64,000 bases of DNA from Megalopta genalis (Eukaryota > Arthropoda > Insecta > Hymenoptera > Halictidae). Shown in pieces: positions 24,669 to 36,700 of the stretch. The stretch's first letter is position 1. The number at the start of each line of letters is the position of its first letter. The stretch lies in assembly GCF_051020955.1 (NCBI RefSeq), contig NC_135018.1, forward strand, positions 9,439,439-9,503,438, in the 5' to 3' direction. Made by a program: the position numbers and the translations under genes. Under the pieces are notes generated by a model. That model saw nothing but the letters and a program-made list of their open reading frames with translations, made no database searches and was not told where the DNA came from.

Positions 24669-25327
24669 TTTAATAGGTTAATACATAATTCGAGTAAGAA
24701 CAATTAACTATAGAATTAAGTTCAGAATGAATTGCCTCGTTTCTGTAGTATGTACGCATACTGAGTCATGTCTTTCGACGATAATGCAATTTTTTTGATG
24801 AGGTTTAAACTTGTAAGGAAATTGCGGCAGCGAGGTTAATTCCTCCAGGACATAATTCTTTGAAAGAAGTGCAGATGCAACGGCGATAGCGGTCGCTTGT
24901 CAAGCTTCCTGTAAGCCTGCTAGAGACAAACTCCACGGTGAAGATAAGCTCTTGCTGGTAGTAATTGAACCGCAGTTGCTCTAATCTCGACTGGACGTGT
25001 TCCCACCGAGAATCGCGAGTGCAAAGTACGAGAGTAGTTACACTGCCGTGTTGCGCGTTCTCTGGAATCGGCGAATTACGGTGTACTTGGAACTACGTTT
25101 TAAGTAATTGAAAGCCAACAGCATTTTTCTGGGAACGTGTCGCAGAACGTTGCGTCAGACGATCGTGAAAATATGTATACAGTTGTTTTTCTTTCCTCCT
25201 TCATCCATCCAACTTTTTCTCAAATATATAACCAGCTCGTAACAATTCGTTCTGCTCCCTTCAAGTATCATACTCCGAATATGATGGTTGGCGTCATCAA
25301 CGATAAATAAGTCAAGCAATGAAGCAT
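24669..25327. other. Non-coding stretch
   Basis: No gene, repeat or RNA seen. Confidence 0.45.
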
Positions 25328-25488
25328 TTATAATATAATATAATATAATATAATATAATATAATATAATATAATATAATATAATATAATATAATATAATA
25401 TAATATAATATAATATAATATAATATAATATAATATAATATAATATAATATAATATAACATAATAATATAATATAATAGGTTAAATTA
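25328..25488. repeat. (AATAT)n pentanucleotide satellite-like array
   Basis: A pure run of about 25 units to 25457, then interrupted units to about 25488, all A/T. Such arrays are unstable, easily unwound and often collapsed in assemblies, so the true length may differ. Confidence 0.97.
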
Positions 25489-26834
25489 GCGATACAAATT
25501 CTGCGTCGTTCTGAGGATTTTATATTTATTGCGGTTCCTGCGGTTTCGAAGAAGGATGTCTAAAATAATTGAAATGCGCAACGTGTAATTGCGAAAAACG
25601 AAAGTTGGATAGTCATTTACTCTTCAGTTATGTCGATTGTGCTTATTTAAAAAAACAAATGATTACAATCATACTCTTTCCTTACATCTGCACTACTTTG
25701 CATTTCGTCTATTTATTTTCCTTGTTCTGCGCATAAAATCCACGGACTAATGAGCCTGTATCACGTTTTATGCTAATACGTATAACGCTAATAATAGTAG
25801 TAGATGTTAATAGAACAAGAAATAAGAGCAAAGGTAATAAACTCGCAATGTTTCATTTTGATCAGTATGCTGAATCTCTACAGGAGAATGTTCAAAATAA
25901 TTCAGGCTACCTGAGAATACCTCGATATCTCCAACAAATGGTTAATTTTCGTAAGTTCTGTTCATCTAAAGGCGGGTGGTTAACGATTTATCTCGTGAAT
26001 TAGCGTTTTTGTTCGCGTGAAATTGAATAGCAGTAATTCCGACTGTTTCACAGTCGCGGAAAATTGGCAGACAAATAACAGGCTTAGCGGCTCAAGGAGA
26101 TATTATCTAACCACGATTAAAGGAAGCCCCGTTGTTTTCCCCCGATTGGCGGAGCGAGAAGGGTGGTCTTCGTTCCCGCGAAGAAAATCCTATTATTAAT
26201 AGTTCTGAGCAAGCGATAATTGCCAGAGGAGGGTATCCCGTTCGTGTTATACGAGGTTTCCGAGGCAATGCTAGACGACGATGTTTCGTGTTAATTATCG
26301 GTAACGATCGTAATTTCTCAATGAAAACTCGGAAGGAACCCCCTCGCCGGTCGTTCCCGCGTGTCGTTTTACTCGAGTAACTCCGATTCCACGGCGGAAC
26401 TCGGAACGAGACGTAATATATACTTGGTTTTTTATTCGCCCGGTTCGACGATATCACCTTCCTCCCGAGGAAGCAAATTCCCCCCTGCGATCGTTAGCGC
26501 GCTTTTACATTGTTTCGCCGCCGCGTCGGCCTCACCAGGGCCAAGGAATTTCAGCTTCGACCCCTATCGCGATATACTTTCGCGGACCCTTCCGTCCGCC
26601 AACGCTTGCCCCGTCCTCGATCATTCGCCGAAAGCTAAAGATACTCGAGCGTCCGTTCATCGTCGATCAAACGGTCAGTTACGATCGCAGGAAAACTATT
26701 GTATTTCGCTCCCGCTGCAGAAGAATGTAGGAGGCCCGTGATATATGTCTGTTCAAACTTCATCAAATTAATGTAATATTCAATTGTAATCTCAACGGAG
26801 GGTATTACTTTTTGTAGTTATTACCAGACTGCGA
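25489..26834. other. Non-coding stretch
   Basis: A segment at 25690-25755 (TCTATTTATTTT, then GCATAAAATCCACGGACTAA) resembles the 3' part of the dispersed repeat at 26835-27035 and may be a fragment. About 26100-26740 is GC-richer with overlapping frames on both strands, unrecognised. Confidence 0.4.
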
Positions 26835-27035
26835 ATCTTTATGCAAAATAAAAATCGTTTAAGTTCATTGTAAGAAATAGAAATTAGTTGAAAGTATCTT
26901 TTCTCCGTTAACAATCCTGATTAGTTGAAAATAATTCAACGATATCCTTGAATTCTTCCAAACGTCTTCTTAGTTTTGTATTTGATCTATTCATTTTGCT
27001 CATAAATGCACAAAATCCGCAGTCTAGTGATTACA
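26835..27035 (+). repeat. Ancient dispersed repeat, copy 2
   Basis: Matches 11225-11435 in block order: CTTTATGCAAAAT, then TCTCCGTTAACAATCC, GAATTCTTCC, GTTTTGTATTT, CATAAATGCACAAAATCC and GCAGTCTAG. Likely fragments with the terminal ATAAAATCCGCAG word also occur at about 25728-25750 (plus) and 46812-46835 (minus). Old divergence and unknown class. Confidence 0.5.
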
Positions 27036-30000
27036 TTGAAAGTAGGGGAGATGACACAATTAAACATTGTAAAATGCAAGGGTGAACAGAATTTAGCATC
27101 GTTCCGCGATACTTGTAATATCAGAGTTCGATGAAAATGGTGCCGGTGGTATATTATACCGTATAGAACTTGTCAGTCTACAAATATCTAATACGATAGC
27201 TTACGTTTATTTTCGACGATTGTCACCGTTAGTCCAGCGCATATAATTTGCGTAGAATTGGATCGTTTCGCGAGCTTCTCGGGAAAGTCTCGGGCAGCAC
27301 GCGCAATCTCGGAGCAAGGAGAATAATCCGTTGGATTAATGCGATTGTTCGATTGATTAGAAGTCGGATGACTCACTCGTTTGGACGAATGTTACAATAA
27401 GAGCCAGGTTCTACAAATAGAGGATTCTGTGCGTCGTTAAGAGCTTCTCGGACGTGTTCCAGCGGCCGCGTTTTTATCCTGTTGATCACGGAATATAAAT
27501 GACCGGGGATTCCGGTCCACACGGCGAGTACAAATACAAAACAGATACGCGTACGCCGCTTCATCTTTGTCCGCACCCTCAAAATCAGATTAAGCAGTCG
27601 GCCGATCAACGCCTACGAGGCGCGAGAGAGGCAGCGAGGGAGGGCGAGGGAGAGGGAGAGAGGGAGCTATTCCTGCGGGCGCAGGTACGCGTTTCGTCTT
27701 CGGGCCCTCAGCCATCGGCCCTCGCGGCCCTCGGATTCGTATACGAGACATTCCGATAGGATCACCAATTATTCTCGAGGCTGAGAGCAAAGCATCGGCC
27801 TGTCAATTATCTACCTGGACGGTGAGCCAACCCGTGGCCATGAGAAACGATTCTTGCTCGATCTAGCCGGAGACCAACGCTAGGTCGTTACTCGCCATTG
27901 ATCGACGCCATTCATTCGCGACCAAAACGAACGACTGGAAAAAATACGGCTCGAAATGAGACAACGTCAAACAAATCTTCCCCATTTATCCTCGAAAAGA
28001 AAACCGACGCGCGTCGGTTGTTGCATTCGTGACTTATGAAAATTCCTTTGATCAGCATATTAATACTTTATTAACAAGCAAATCGTTTCTGCCATAATTT
28101 ATTCGGAGGATGGAACTTATTGAGCAGGTGAAAGTAGGATAAACCGCATCGTCAAGAGGCGCAATAGAGACCATAAAATGGAATAATTTGTTCCGCCGAT
28201 GGATGCGCATAATATATTACAATATTCCTAGAAATACGAATACATTACTAAACTGCAAAAGTTTTCGCGACAACGGCACGAGGAATCTAGCAACATTATT
28301 TAATAGAAAGTTCTATATAACTGGAAATGTCCAGGGAAGAAAATTGGCTCGGTTATGTGCCCCGGCCGTTGAAAGGGGAAGAAATAATTCTCGGGGCGGA
28401 CGAGCAACAGGGAAAAGCCGTGGTGCCTTTATTCGGGCGAGGGGAATAGGCTTATCCGAGGCTGAAATTTTACGGCCCGTCCCTGAAGAGCAATACGTCG
28501 ATTCCGCGCCTCGCCTCGCCCCGCCTCGCCCCGCCGCGCCGCGCGTTGCGTCGCGTCGGTTTCACGACTCGTTAGCTCGAAAGGGACATCCTAGTAGGCC
28601 GGGATTCGGGCAAAGTCGAGACTCGGTTCTCGAATTTGCATGCCCAGTTTGTGTGTGTACACGTGCAATTTGTTACCGCCGCCATTGCCGCAGCTACTGC
28701 TGATTGCTGATTATTCACAGACGCTAAAATATACACGACTGAGCCCGTGCCGCGCTCAGTTTATGTACACATGCATGAAGGTTCGTTCGGGGCTACCGAA
28801 CGATGTACCAAGGATTCATACGCGCCGCGCGTCAAAACTATTGCCCTCCCGAACCGTCGAAAACGAACGATCGCTATTTCCTTCGCATTTTATTACTTTA
28901 TTCGATCGACGTTCGGAAGCGACGTATTTTTGTGTAATTTTCATTCGACGTACAAACGCGTCGAAACTTCGAACCTTCGGTAAATTTATCGATGCTCGAT
29001 TGCTTAATTGGTTCAACAAAATTCCAGAGGCGGTGGAGCTTTTTATTTCAGGTTCGATCGCATTTTCAATTCCGAGATCTGTGTGCTCAGTCAGGAGGTT
29101 GTTGCAGTCTTGCACGATCGTACTACTTTGTTTTATCTTGAATTCACTGAAAATATCGACGAAACGAACGAAATTTTGTTTAATCGATCTATGAACGTAC
29201 GATAACATTTTTAACCATTCATTTGTGAACGCGTAATTTTGCACAAACAGCGTAGAAATTTTGCCCTGACGCACTGAAAATTTTTGAACATTTTTTTTTT
29301 ATGAAAATATGTGACGTTGATTTTTCTTTTTTTTAACCCTACCATTTACCTCTTATCTTTACCGTCCAAATATATTTTGCAAGATTATGTGTCCTCGTGC
29401 CGACAGAAATATTGAACAAAAAATTTGGTGCATTGAACCAGAAATTTGCGAGCGAACGTGGCGGAGTCTTTTTTCGAGGAACAAAAGATTGGTTGTTGGT
29501 GGAGCGAGCGTTTAACATGGCCGTTCGACAGCCTGACGCGTAACAGTGGAAATTGCGCGAGCGTCTGCCGAGTCATTAAATTCCATTCTATACGACAATC
29601 CGCTGGTTCGCGCATTGTCTCTTTATCGAACACGTAATTTCCCAATAAGCCACGACAGGACGCGTGTTCGATTATGAAGTCGGTTGTTCCTCTTAATGGA
29701 ATTGCCTTGTCCGAGTTAAACGGTGGTGGCGCGGATGGGAAAGGATGCGGCGCGGCACGGCGTCGCTTTGGATACTTGAACCGCGAATCAAAATACAACC
29801 GTGAGATAAAAAAAAAACTGTGGAAACACGAGGAAAAGAAAAAATTTTCGTTGCAGCCGGCTCACTTTGGGGCCGCGGCCCTGTTGTTCCCCGTTTGCGG
29901 GGACGGACTCGTTACATTTCTCTGTCGAAAAGTTCCCCTAAAAAGTCCCCGTTTTTCAAACCGGAAAGGAGAGACGGGGCGAAGAAGTAGGCGAAGGGAA

Positions 30001-30595
30001 ACGTAGAAAATTGGCGGAAAAAGGAGCAATGCGGGGAAGAAAACAGTGTCGTCGAGAGAAACGGAAAGTACTGCATTGCTGGAACAATTTTAACCGTCGA
30101 GTATAGAGACGAGTAGCGGCTGAGGAGGGAGCACGATGTTCGAAGAGAACGCAGACCGGAAAAAAATCACCTGACGCGACGTTGGGAAACCGCAAGATTC
30201 CTGGAGTAGTCTCCTACTTCATCATATCTCCCATTTATTTCGTACGCTGCTCTGCTGTTCCTGCACCAAGTATAATAGAATGACACGGGCTGCCCGCGAT
30301 TCGACTTTATTTTCGATTATTTTAATTTCGATCACTTCGGTTTCACTTAGATGCAGCAACATTGCCTGCATTATTTTATTTAATTCAGTTCATGAACGGA
30401 AACATTGTTTCTTTATTCATATATTTTTCAATGAATAATGTAATCATACACCATCGAGCATCGACGTTCTTCACGGACCAAGAAAAATGATTTAAGAAGA
30501 TTCAGCTTTGTACTATCGCAAATACTATGCCAGCATCGGACCGAAGAATCGTCTGACTGAAAACGCTGATACTACTGTACATACATTTATACTCT
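27036..30595. other. Long non-coding stretch
   Basis: Contains a GA-rich block near 27630-27665 and a C/G pentamer-like block (CGCCTCGCCCCG words) at about 28503-28558. Frames on both strands around 28188-29274 reach 184 codons, but plus and minus frames overlap completely and neither is recognisable. Poly-T rich sequence near 29289-29335. No gene called. Confidence 0.4.
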
Positions 30596-31085
30596 ACATA
30601 TACCAGGGCTCGGAATTAATCAGCACGCAGCATGAGGATCGTGAGGGCTACGCCTCCTGACTCCCGTCACCCGTCTCGCTCCCCATGGCCGTCTCTTTCG
30701 GCACGGAGCACCTTAGGCGCGCGTGCCTGTTGCTTTATACAGGGAGTCCCAAAAATGTCCCGGAAATGAGAGCATCTTGAGGTCATTTGAAGTAACTTTT
30801 TCCTTAGCGAAAATGCAATCCGCGGCTTTGTTTACGAATTATTAACGAAAAACGGTGACCAATGAGTGGAGACGTTACGGCCACGTGCACTTCTAATCTC
30901 TCTTATCAGAAATCTGGCCTCGGCGCAGTTAATGTTCTTCAGGCGGATTCGCGTCTGCCGCGTGCTACCAGATACCCTAATCTGCGCGTGCGCCCCAAAG
31001 AAAGGCACAAGAATACACTCGTTCATACAGGGTGTCCCAAAAACGTCTCGCAATCCGGAAATGACGGGTTCCTCGGATCATTTCA

Positions 31086-31497
31086 AGCAGCTTCTTCCTT
31101 TACCAAAATTTTCTCCGAGACACCGTTAACGAGTTATTAACGAAAAACAGTGACCGATAAGAATCGATTACGGCTGACGCGAGGCGGCCCAGCCAACCAG
31201 CGCGCGAAGCCCAGTTCCGCTCATTGGCTCGGCCGCTTCGCGCCAGCTGAGCTGGGATTCGACCGCCTCGACCGCTGGCGCCGTTGGCTCGGCCGCCTCG
31301 CGCCAGCGGTCGAGCGGTCAAATCCCAGCTCAGCTGGCGCGAGACAGTCGAGCCAATGAGTGGAACTGAGCTCCGTGCGCTCGTTGGCTGGGCCACCTCG
31401 CGCTAGCCGAGTTTGCCTCTTATTGATCACTGTTTTTCTTTAATAACTCGTAAACAAAGCAGTGGATTGCATTTTCGCTAAGGAAAAAGTTGCTCAT
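31086..31497. repeat. Long near-continuous palindrome (about 195-bp arms)
   Basis: Arms pair from about 31086 against 31497 inward to a centre near 31290. Left landmarks are GTTAACGAGTTATTAACG, AAAAACAGTGAC, GGCCCAGCCAACC, CTCATTGGCTCG and CCAGCTGAGCTGGGATT. Each has its reverse complement on the right in mirrored order. The inner 230 bp is GC-rich. The centre itself repeats the TTGGCTCGGCCGC and CGCGCCAGC words. Transcription through it would give a strong hairpin RNA. Confidence 0.85.
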
Positions 31498-31500
31498 ATG

Positions 31501-31669
31501 TTGACTTTGATATAACCTTGACATAACATTGAGATAACCTTGACATAACCTTGACATATCAAGGTCATATCAAGGTTATGTCAAGGTTACGTCAAGGTTA
31601 TATCAAAGTTATGTCAAGGTTATGTGAAGGTCATGTCAAGATTATGTCAAGGTTATATTAAGGTTATTG
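31501..31669. repeat. 11-bp tandem array that reverses orientation
   Basis: About five units of TTGACATAACC (31507-31560) are followed without spacer by about ten units of the reverse complement, AAGGTTATGTC (31561-31669). Period is 11 bp throughout. The junction is at 31560/31561. Units differ by one or two bases. One TCAAGGTCA (31559-31567) matches the nuclear-receptor monomer site YCAAGGYCR; most units have T in place of the second C. Confidence 0.92.
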
Positions 31670-32306
31670 ATAATATTCTTCATATTTCTCTAACAAACAT
31701 ATCCCTTACGTCCTTTAACACGATTATTATTTATTAAATTAGGTTTGCGAATCATTCGTTGAACTGTGTTCGGACACGGAATTATTTAAATTAAAATATC
31801 ATTTACGTATTTTGTTATTCTTCACTGTACACCTTGCTTAGAAAATTAAACACCTTGCACTAAGAAATTAAAACGGCCGTCACGCTGAAATTACTTACTA
31901 TTTCGGGTCCGAAAAATTAGTAAATATTCTTCAGACGTTCTAAAGTAAATGTGAACAGCGTTTTTCTTAGAAATATCACTGTTACGTAGTAAAAAAAATC
32001 CAAAAAGTTCTCGCTTCTTGATTTGTTCAATACTTCTAACGCGACTCGAGTCCGTCCCGATCATCTGTCAAACCCTCGTGCTGCGAGCTCTCGAACTTCG
32101 CGCCGTCACCTCTCATTGGTCAGTGTTTTCCGTTAATAACTCGTAAACAAAGCCGCAGTTCGCATTTTCGCAAAGGAAAATATTACTTCAAATGACCTCA
32201 GCTACCCCTCATTTTTGGCTGTTAAATTAATTGTAGAACACCCTGTATATTTAGTCCTCGCGATTCTCATATTGCATACTGGTTAATTTCGAGTCCTGCT
32301 CTATAC

Positions 32307-33589
32307 TATGACAGCATTAGACCATAGGATAGCCTGTTTAATGATGCTCATACTACTAGCAACGTTACCGTGACATACAATTGAGGAATGATCTGAGAAA
32401 ATAGGAATGGAATAAATGCGAGAAAGGAAGAACATTTGGAGCTTGTAGATGATAACTAGTCTTGCTGAACAGATTAAATACATGGCACGGTTCACAGTGT
32501 CAGAACATCGCATATTGCTGCCCGGAAGGTAGTCAGCGGAGAAATTTAAAATTAATTTTGAGCAACAAGGGGCGCGCGCACACGATCCGTCGCACAGTGC
32601 TGTAGCTAGGCGGATTAGGTCCCTCGTCCGGCGACCTGCTCCGGAGCAACACCCCAGCTAAGCCAACCTATTCCGTGATCCGCTTTCGCCATTTCAATTT
32701 CGTTGTCCCCTCGTGTCGCTTCTCTTCCGCGTCTTCCGCTTCCTGAGAATATCTACAGCTGCGCCTATCTACGGGAGAGAGAGCCGCAGAAGCATCGGTT
32801 TCTCTCGCTCCTTGTGCAATGATGTCTGCTTCCTCGGACTTTGCAACCTTTCGAAGATAGACTTCGCTTTCGAAGTCGTCGAGATAAAGTGCACTACTTC
32901 TGCAGGAAATTTCCGCGGATTAAGATGCTCGCACGGACTTAAGATACACCGGCTAATCACCTTCCCGGAATTATACTACGAACAGAACCGTCGAACCATC
33001 TTTATTGTTTCTTTTTTTTTACTAGAAGCTAGGGAACTGCTTATACATTTCGCTCTGTCTTCTCGGTTCGAATCATTTATATTTTACGAGTTCGCAATGC
33101 TGAGAGTTTGCCAGCTTTACAGTAGTAGTATTCGGTGTCTCAACAGCTTGCGTCACTATTTTCCCCATTGAAAATTCAAATTCAACGAAGAGAATGCTTC
33201 TTAAGTAAGATTTCAGCACCCAAAGCTTTCATCGTAGTCTGGTTCTGATGAAATAACATACGTGATACATTCGTGGCTCGATTCCTCTTTTCCAACCCTT
33301 CTAGGATGACACAAAATTGCCAATTTCATTATATGAAACCGTCGATACACGATATTATAGATGCTACTATAATTTAATAGTGATTTTGATCTTTTGGTCA
33401 TTTTCTGCAACTACCTTTAAATTCCGGGAAGCAAGTAATAATGCATGGAAATATATCATAGCTAATTAATCTCATACAATAATCTGACTGCGTTGAAATC
33501 TTAATCAGAGTCGCTAACTATAATTTTTGTCGGAAACCCGTGATGATGCCATAAAAACCAAAACTAACTGAACTACGATGGTTAGCTGC
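32307..33589. other. Non-coding stretch
   Basis: A plus-strand frame of 152 codons (32713-33171) is the longest and is not recognisable; it is crossed by an antisense frame. No repeats noted. Confidence 0.4.
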
Positions 33590-33591
33590 TA

Positions 33592-33757
33592 CAATAGGTT
33601 CTCCCCAATTATTCTTCAACTTGTAAACAAAAATGGACAATTTAGGAAGAGTTAAACTGTAAAAAACGATGCGCAAGACTCGAATAATCGTACCATCTCT
33701 TCCCAAATTGTTAACTTTTGTTCACAAGTTGAAAGGTAATTGAAGGGAATTTACTGT
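33592..33757. mobile_element. TA-flanked palindromic MITE, family A copy 2
   Basis: Flanked by TA on both sides (33590-33591 and 33758-33759). Arms of about 65 bp pair: left CAATAGGTTCTCC, CAACTTGTAAACAAAAATGG, CAATTTAGGAAGAG; right ends GGGAATTTACTG with CAAATTGTTAAC and CACAAGTTG inside. Sequence and layout match the element at 8521-8717, which makes the two a family. No coding capacity; Tc1/mariner-like by target site. Confidence 0.85.
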
Positions 33758-36700
33758 ACCATGGCTACCAACTGAAATTTGAATCACCTGTTTCGCAAGT
33801 TGAATCCACCGTATCGCAAGAAATCCTTTCACAAGCAACTATCCGATAACATATAGCTAAGTGGCTATACATCCTCTATTAATTAATTAAAAGAGATCGC
33901 GAAAAATTCTTGCTACCATAAAAAGTCCCTGAAACAATTCCAACAGGAAATCTCTTTGAATTTCATTCGAGTCTAAAGTTGGTCTATCAAGCTGACTCAG
34001 GTTTGCGATCTAAGGCGACAGGTGAGAGATCGGTAGCCATACGGTAGATCTCGATTCCAGGAGGGAGATCTCTACAAGTTCGCGGCAACGTGTCGTCAGC
34101 GGGCTTGAAACGTAACGTAACGGAGCCGAGCGGCGTCGGCGCTACGACTGCATCGTATTTATTTCAGCTCCTAATGAGTTCGCAGGCCGGCCGGAGCCCA
34201 GCCAGCTCAGCCAGGCACAGCATATACGCACACCTAAACGCTTTGCGCGAAGATGAAAACGCGCGCATTTATGGCAGACTGACTGGTTGGCTGGTTCGCC
34301 GGCCATGGGATGGGAAATAGTCTAAAGCTTTCGCTACGCGGAAGGAATCGGTGCATACGTTACCTTTTCGGCGTTTTCTACCTGGAGTTTTGCTCCAAGT
34401 ACCGTCTACACTTCGAGTTAAGGGGGTTGGCGGCCCCCGACCAGACATTTCACCCTCGTTTTCCTCCTGCACCTCCCTCTTGGCCCTTCCTTTAGCCCTG
34501 CCCGTCATCCTCATTCTTTTCATCTCGCTTCTCCCTCGGCCGTTTCTCTCCTCCTCGAGTCTCTCTCTCTCTCTTTTTCTCTTTCTTTCTCTCTCTCTCG
34601 CTAGCTCGCTCGCTCGCTCTCGCTCTCTCCGTGCCTTCCTTTTCAACCGGTTTCGTGTCTATGCGTTTTCTCGACCCCCGTGTCCCCCCATCTTCTCGTC
34701 GATCTTTTTTCCTCTCCTTTCCGCAGTGCTTTAAACACAAGAAGAAACGAGGCTGTTAAAATGTTCCGCCATGCACAATTTATTATAGGCTGCGAATGGT
34801 AAGCGCGAGACGGGAGAGCCCGACTCAAAGTCAGGGGAAAAAGAAACGTAGCTTAATATTTTCCGTGCAAAGGGAACCGCGGAACGCGGTGCGGCGCGGC
34901 GCGGCGCGGCGGCCGCGCGGTGTCGTCGCCCAAGGAAACTCGCCCTCCTACCCGTTGATCCTCTATTTTCCAAAAGTCCGGTTCTCTGGGCTTTTCTTTC
35001 CCCTCCGAGACCGAGACAGTGGGAAAATCGCGGCTGCCAAGCTGCACGCGAAATATTTTGTTCCTTTCGCTTTAAGCTTCCGGCACGACGAGATCGAATC
35101 GACGTGTTGTAATAATATTCTTTGCAATCATCCAAAAATTCCTTTCCCTCTGCCTTGTCCCTCGAGCACAACAGAATCTTTTCGGATTTGCTTCAATCAT
35201 GTTGAAATTTACGCAAAGATTATATCGAAGCACAACGAATAGTAAAGATGTCTTTTATAATTATTACAGTGCAATTATTTGGCTCTTCGAGTGATTTTTA
35301 AATTGTGATATTTTCTTTCGTTATTACCAAACAATTATTTCGTTTTATGCAAAGGGTAGATTGTCGTCGAATCAGTGCATGGTCATGACTTGTAACAGTG
35401 TCCGATCTAATTACTATAGAATAATTATTAAGGCCTTTGAACGGTTCTTAGATGGTGACGGTTAGCATCTCTGGGACGCGCGAAGGCGTGATTATGTTTG
35501 GGTTTTCGGGGCACGCGGGCTAAATTGTTTATGCAAAAATTAGCATAGAACCGGGGTAGACGGGATCGAACATCGAATCCGGATAGATGTAGGGTCACAA
35601 ACGGTTAACCAGCATGTTGATCAACTTTCAAGACCCGAAGGTCCTGTTTACGTTTAATCAGCTTACCATTAAACCTCTTTAAGAACTTAAGCCCGGCTTT
35701 CATAGCGTGGAATTATCGTGCAAGGTCAACTACTTGCCTGCTCATAGTAATCACAGCGAAACAGTTGCTTTTGGGACTCCCGCGACTGCGGCCACCCCTC
35801 ACCGATCGACTATTAATTATTTATCCCGAATCCCGAAGGTGAAAACGCCACCGAATAACCTAGTGCTTCTTGCAAAACGTTTCTCAAAATTGTCCTCCCT
35901 GCAGCTGTGAATAAAATCGTAGGATAATCCGCGTGAGGGTAATTAACGTTCAAATACAAAATAAAATACCAGAAGAAATTCATAATTTTCGTGTCGACTT
36001 GACCAACTGGAACTGAAAATGTCCATCCCCCAGTTAACGCGAAAATTTAGAGAATGATGAACATTAGAATCTTTACAAACGCCTCATTAACCCAAAAAAT
36101 CATAATAAAAATATCAATGAAGCTTTAGGATTCTGAAACAAATTTTTCCTACTTGCCTCTAAAATATCAATCTCCTGATCGGCTTTTCAATAAAACTATC
36201 AACGGAAATCTAAAATTTCTACGCAAATTCTACCAAGTTGTCTTTTAAACTTGAATTCCCTAATTAACGCCAATAATGAATGAAAAAAAGTATATATTTA
36301 TAAAAATAAATGAACATTTAGAACGTTTCCATAAATGGAACTTGTATTTAAAATATTAACTCCTTAGTTCAAGATAAAGTATTTTAAATTACATTATGCA
36401 AAATCTTTTACGACGACTATATCGCATTTTCCTGTATTCAATATTATGACACGGCAGTCGAAATAGTTGCGAACCGATTCAAGCAACGGTTGACTGGACA
36501 AACTTTCGGAGACGTCGTCCAGAGGTCCGGCTGCCAATGAGAGAGCCAGTAACGCGGCTTTTGATCAGTTTGTGCGAGCCGCCGACGAAAAATTCAAAAA
36601 CACGGTGGAATTGACGGGCGCCCAGCTCCCCATCAATCTGTGAAATCTAGCGGACCGTGGACGAGGGCTCGTTTGCCAAATTTCCGATATCAAACGAATA

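Larger units (their letters stand above)
30740..32245. mobile_element. TA-flanked inverted-repeat element, 1.5 kb
   Basis: Starts CAGGGAGTCCCAAAAATG after TA (30738-30739) and ends ACACCCTG before TA (32246-32247). Inner parts of the arms pair well: AAGTAACTTTTTCCTTAGCG and TTTGTTTACGAATTATTAAC on the left, with their complements near 32125-32195 on the right. A second, related start (CAGGGTGTCCCAAAAACG) lies at 31028 after TA. TA flanks and CAGGG ends point to a Tc1/mariner-type non-autonomous element. No transposase coding was seen. Confidence 0.65.
30604..32298. mobile_element. hAT-like outer element of a nested structure
   Basis: Left terminus CAGGGCTCGGAATTAATCAG (30604 on) pairs with a right terminus ending TTAATTTCGAGTCCTG at 32298. 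The inverted similarity runs about 45 bp, including CATGAGGATCGTGAGGGCTA on the left. CAGGG termini and an imperfect 8-bp flank pair (ACATATAC and CTCTATAC, sharing TATAC) fit the hAT superfamily, but the duplication is not clean. No transposase frame survives inside. Most of the length is a second, TA-flanked element inserted within it. Confidence 0.55.

Noticed and set aside
28188..29274. Open frames of 171 and 184 codons (plus) and 152 codons (minus)
   Set aside because: They overlap fully on opposite strands or in other phases, and none shows a recognisable domain or signal. Not supported as genes.
29332..29350. TTAACCCTACC as a possible piggyBac-like end
   Set aside because: No complementary GGGTTAA terminus or subterminal palindrome was found within a plausible distance.
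31501..31669. CRISPR-like array
   Set aside because: Units are 11 bp with no spacers and the array switches strand; the sequence context is eukaryotic.
35555..35580. Minus-strand GTTCGATCCCG resembling a tRNA B box
   Set aside because: No matching acceptor, D-arm or anticodon arm could be built around it.
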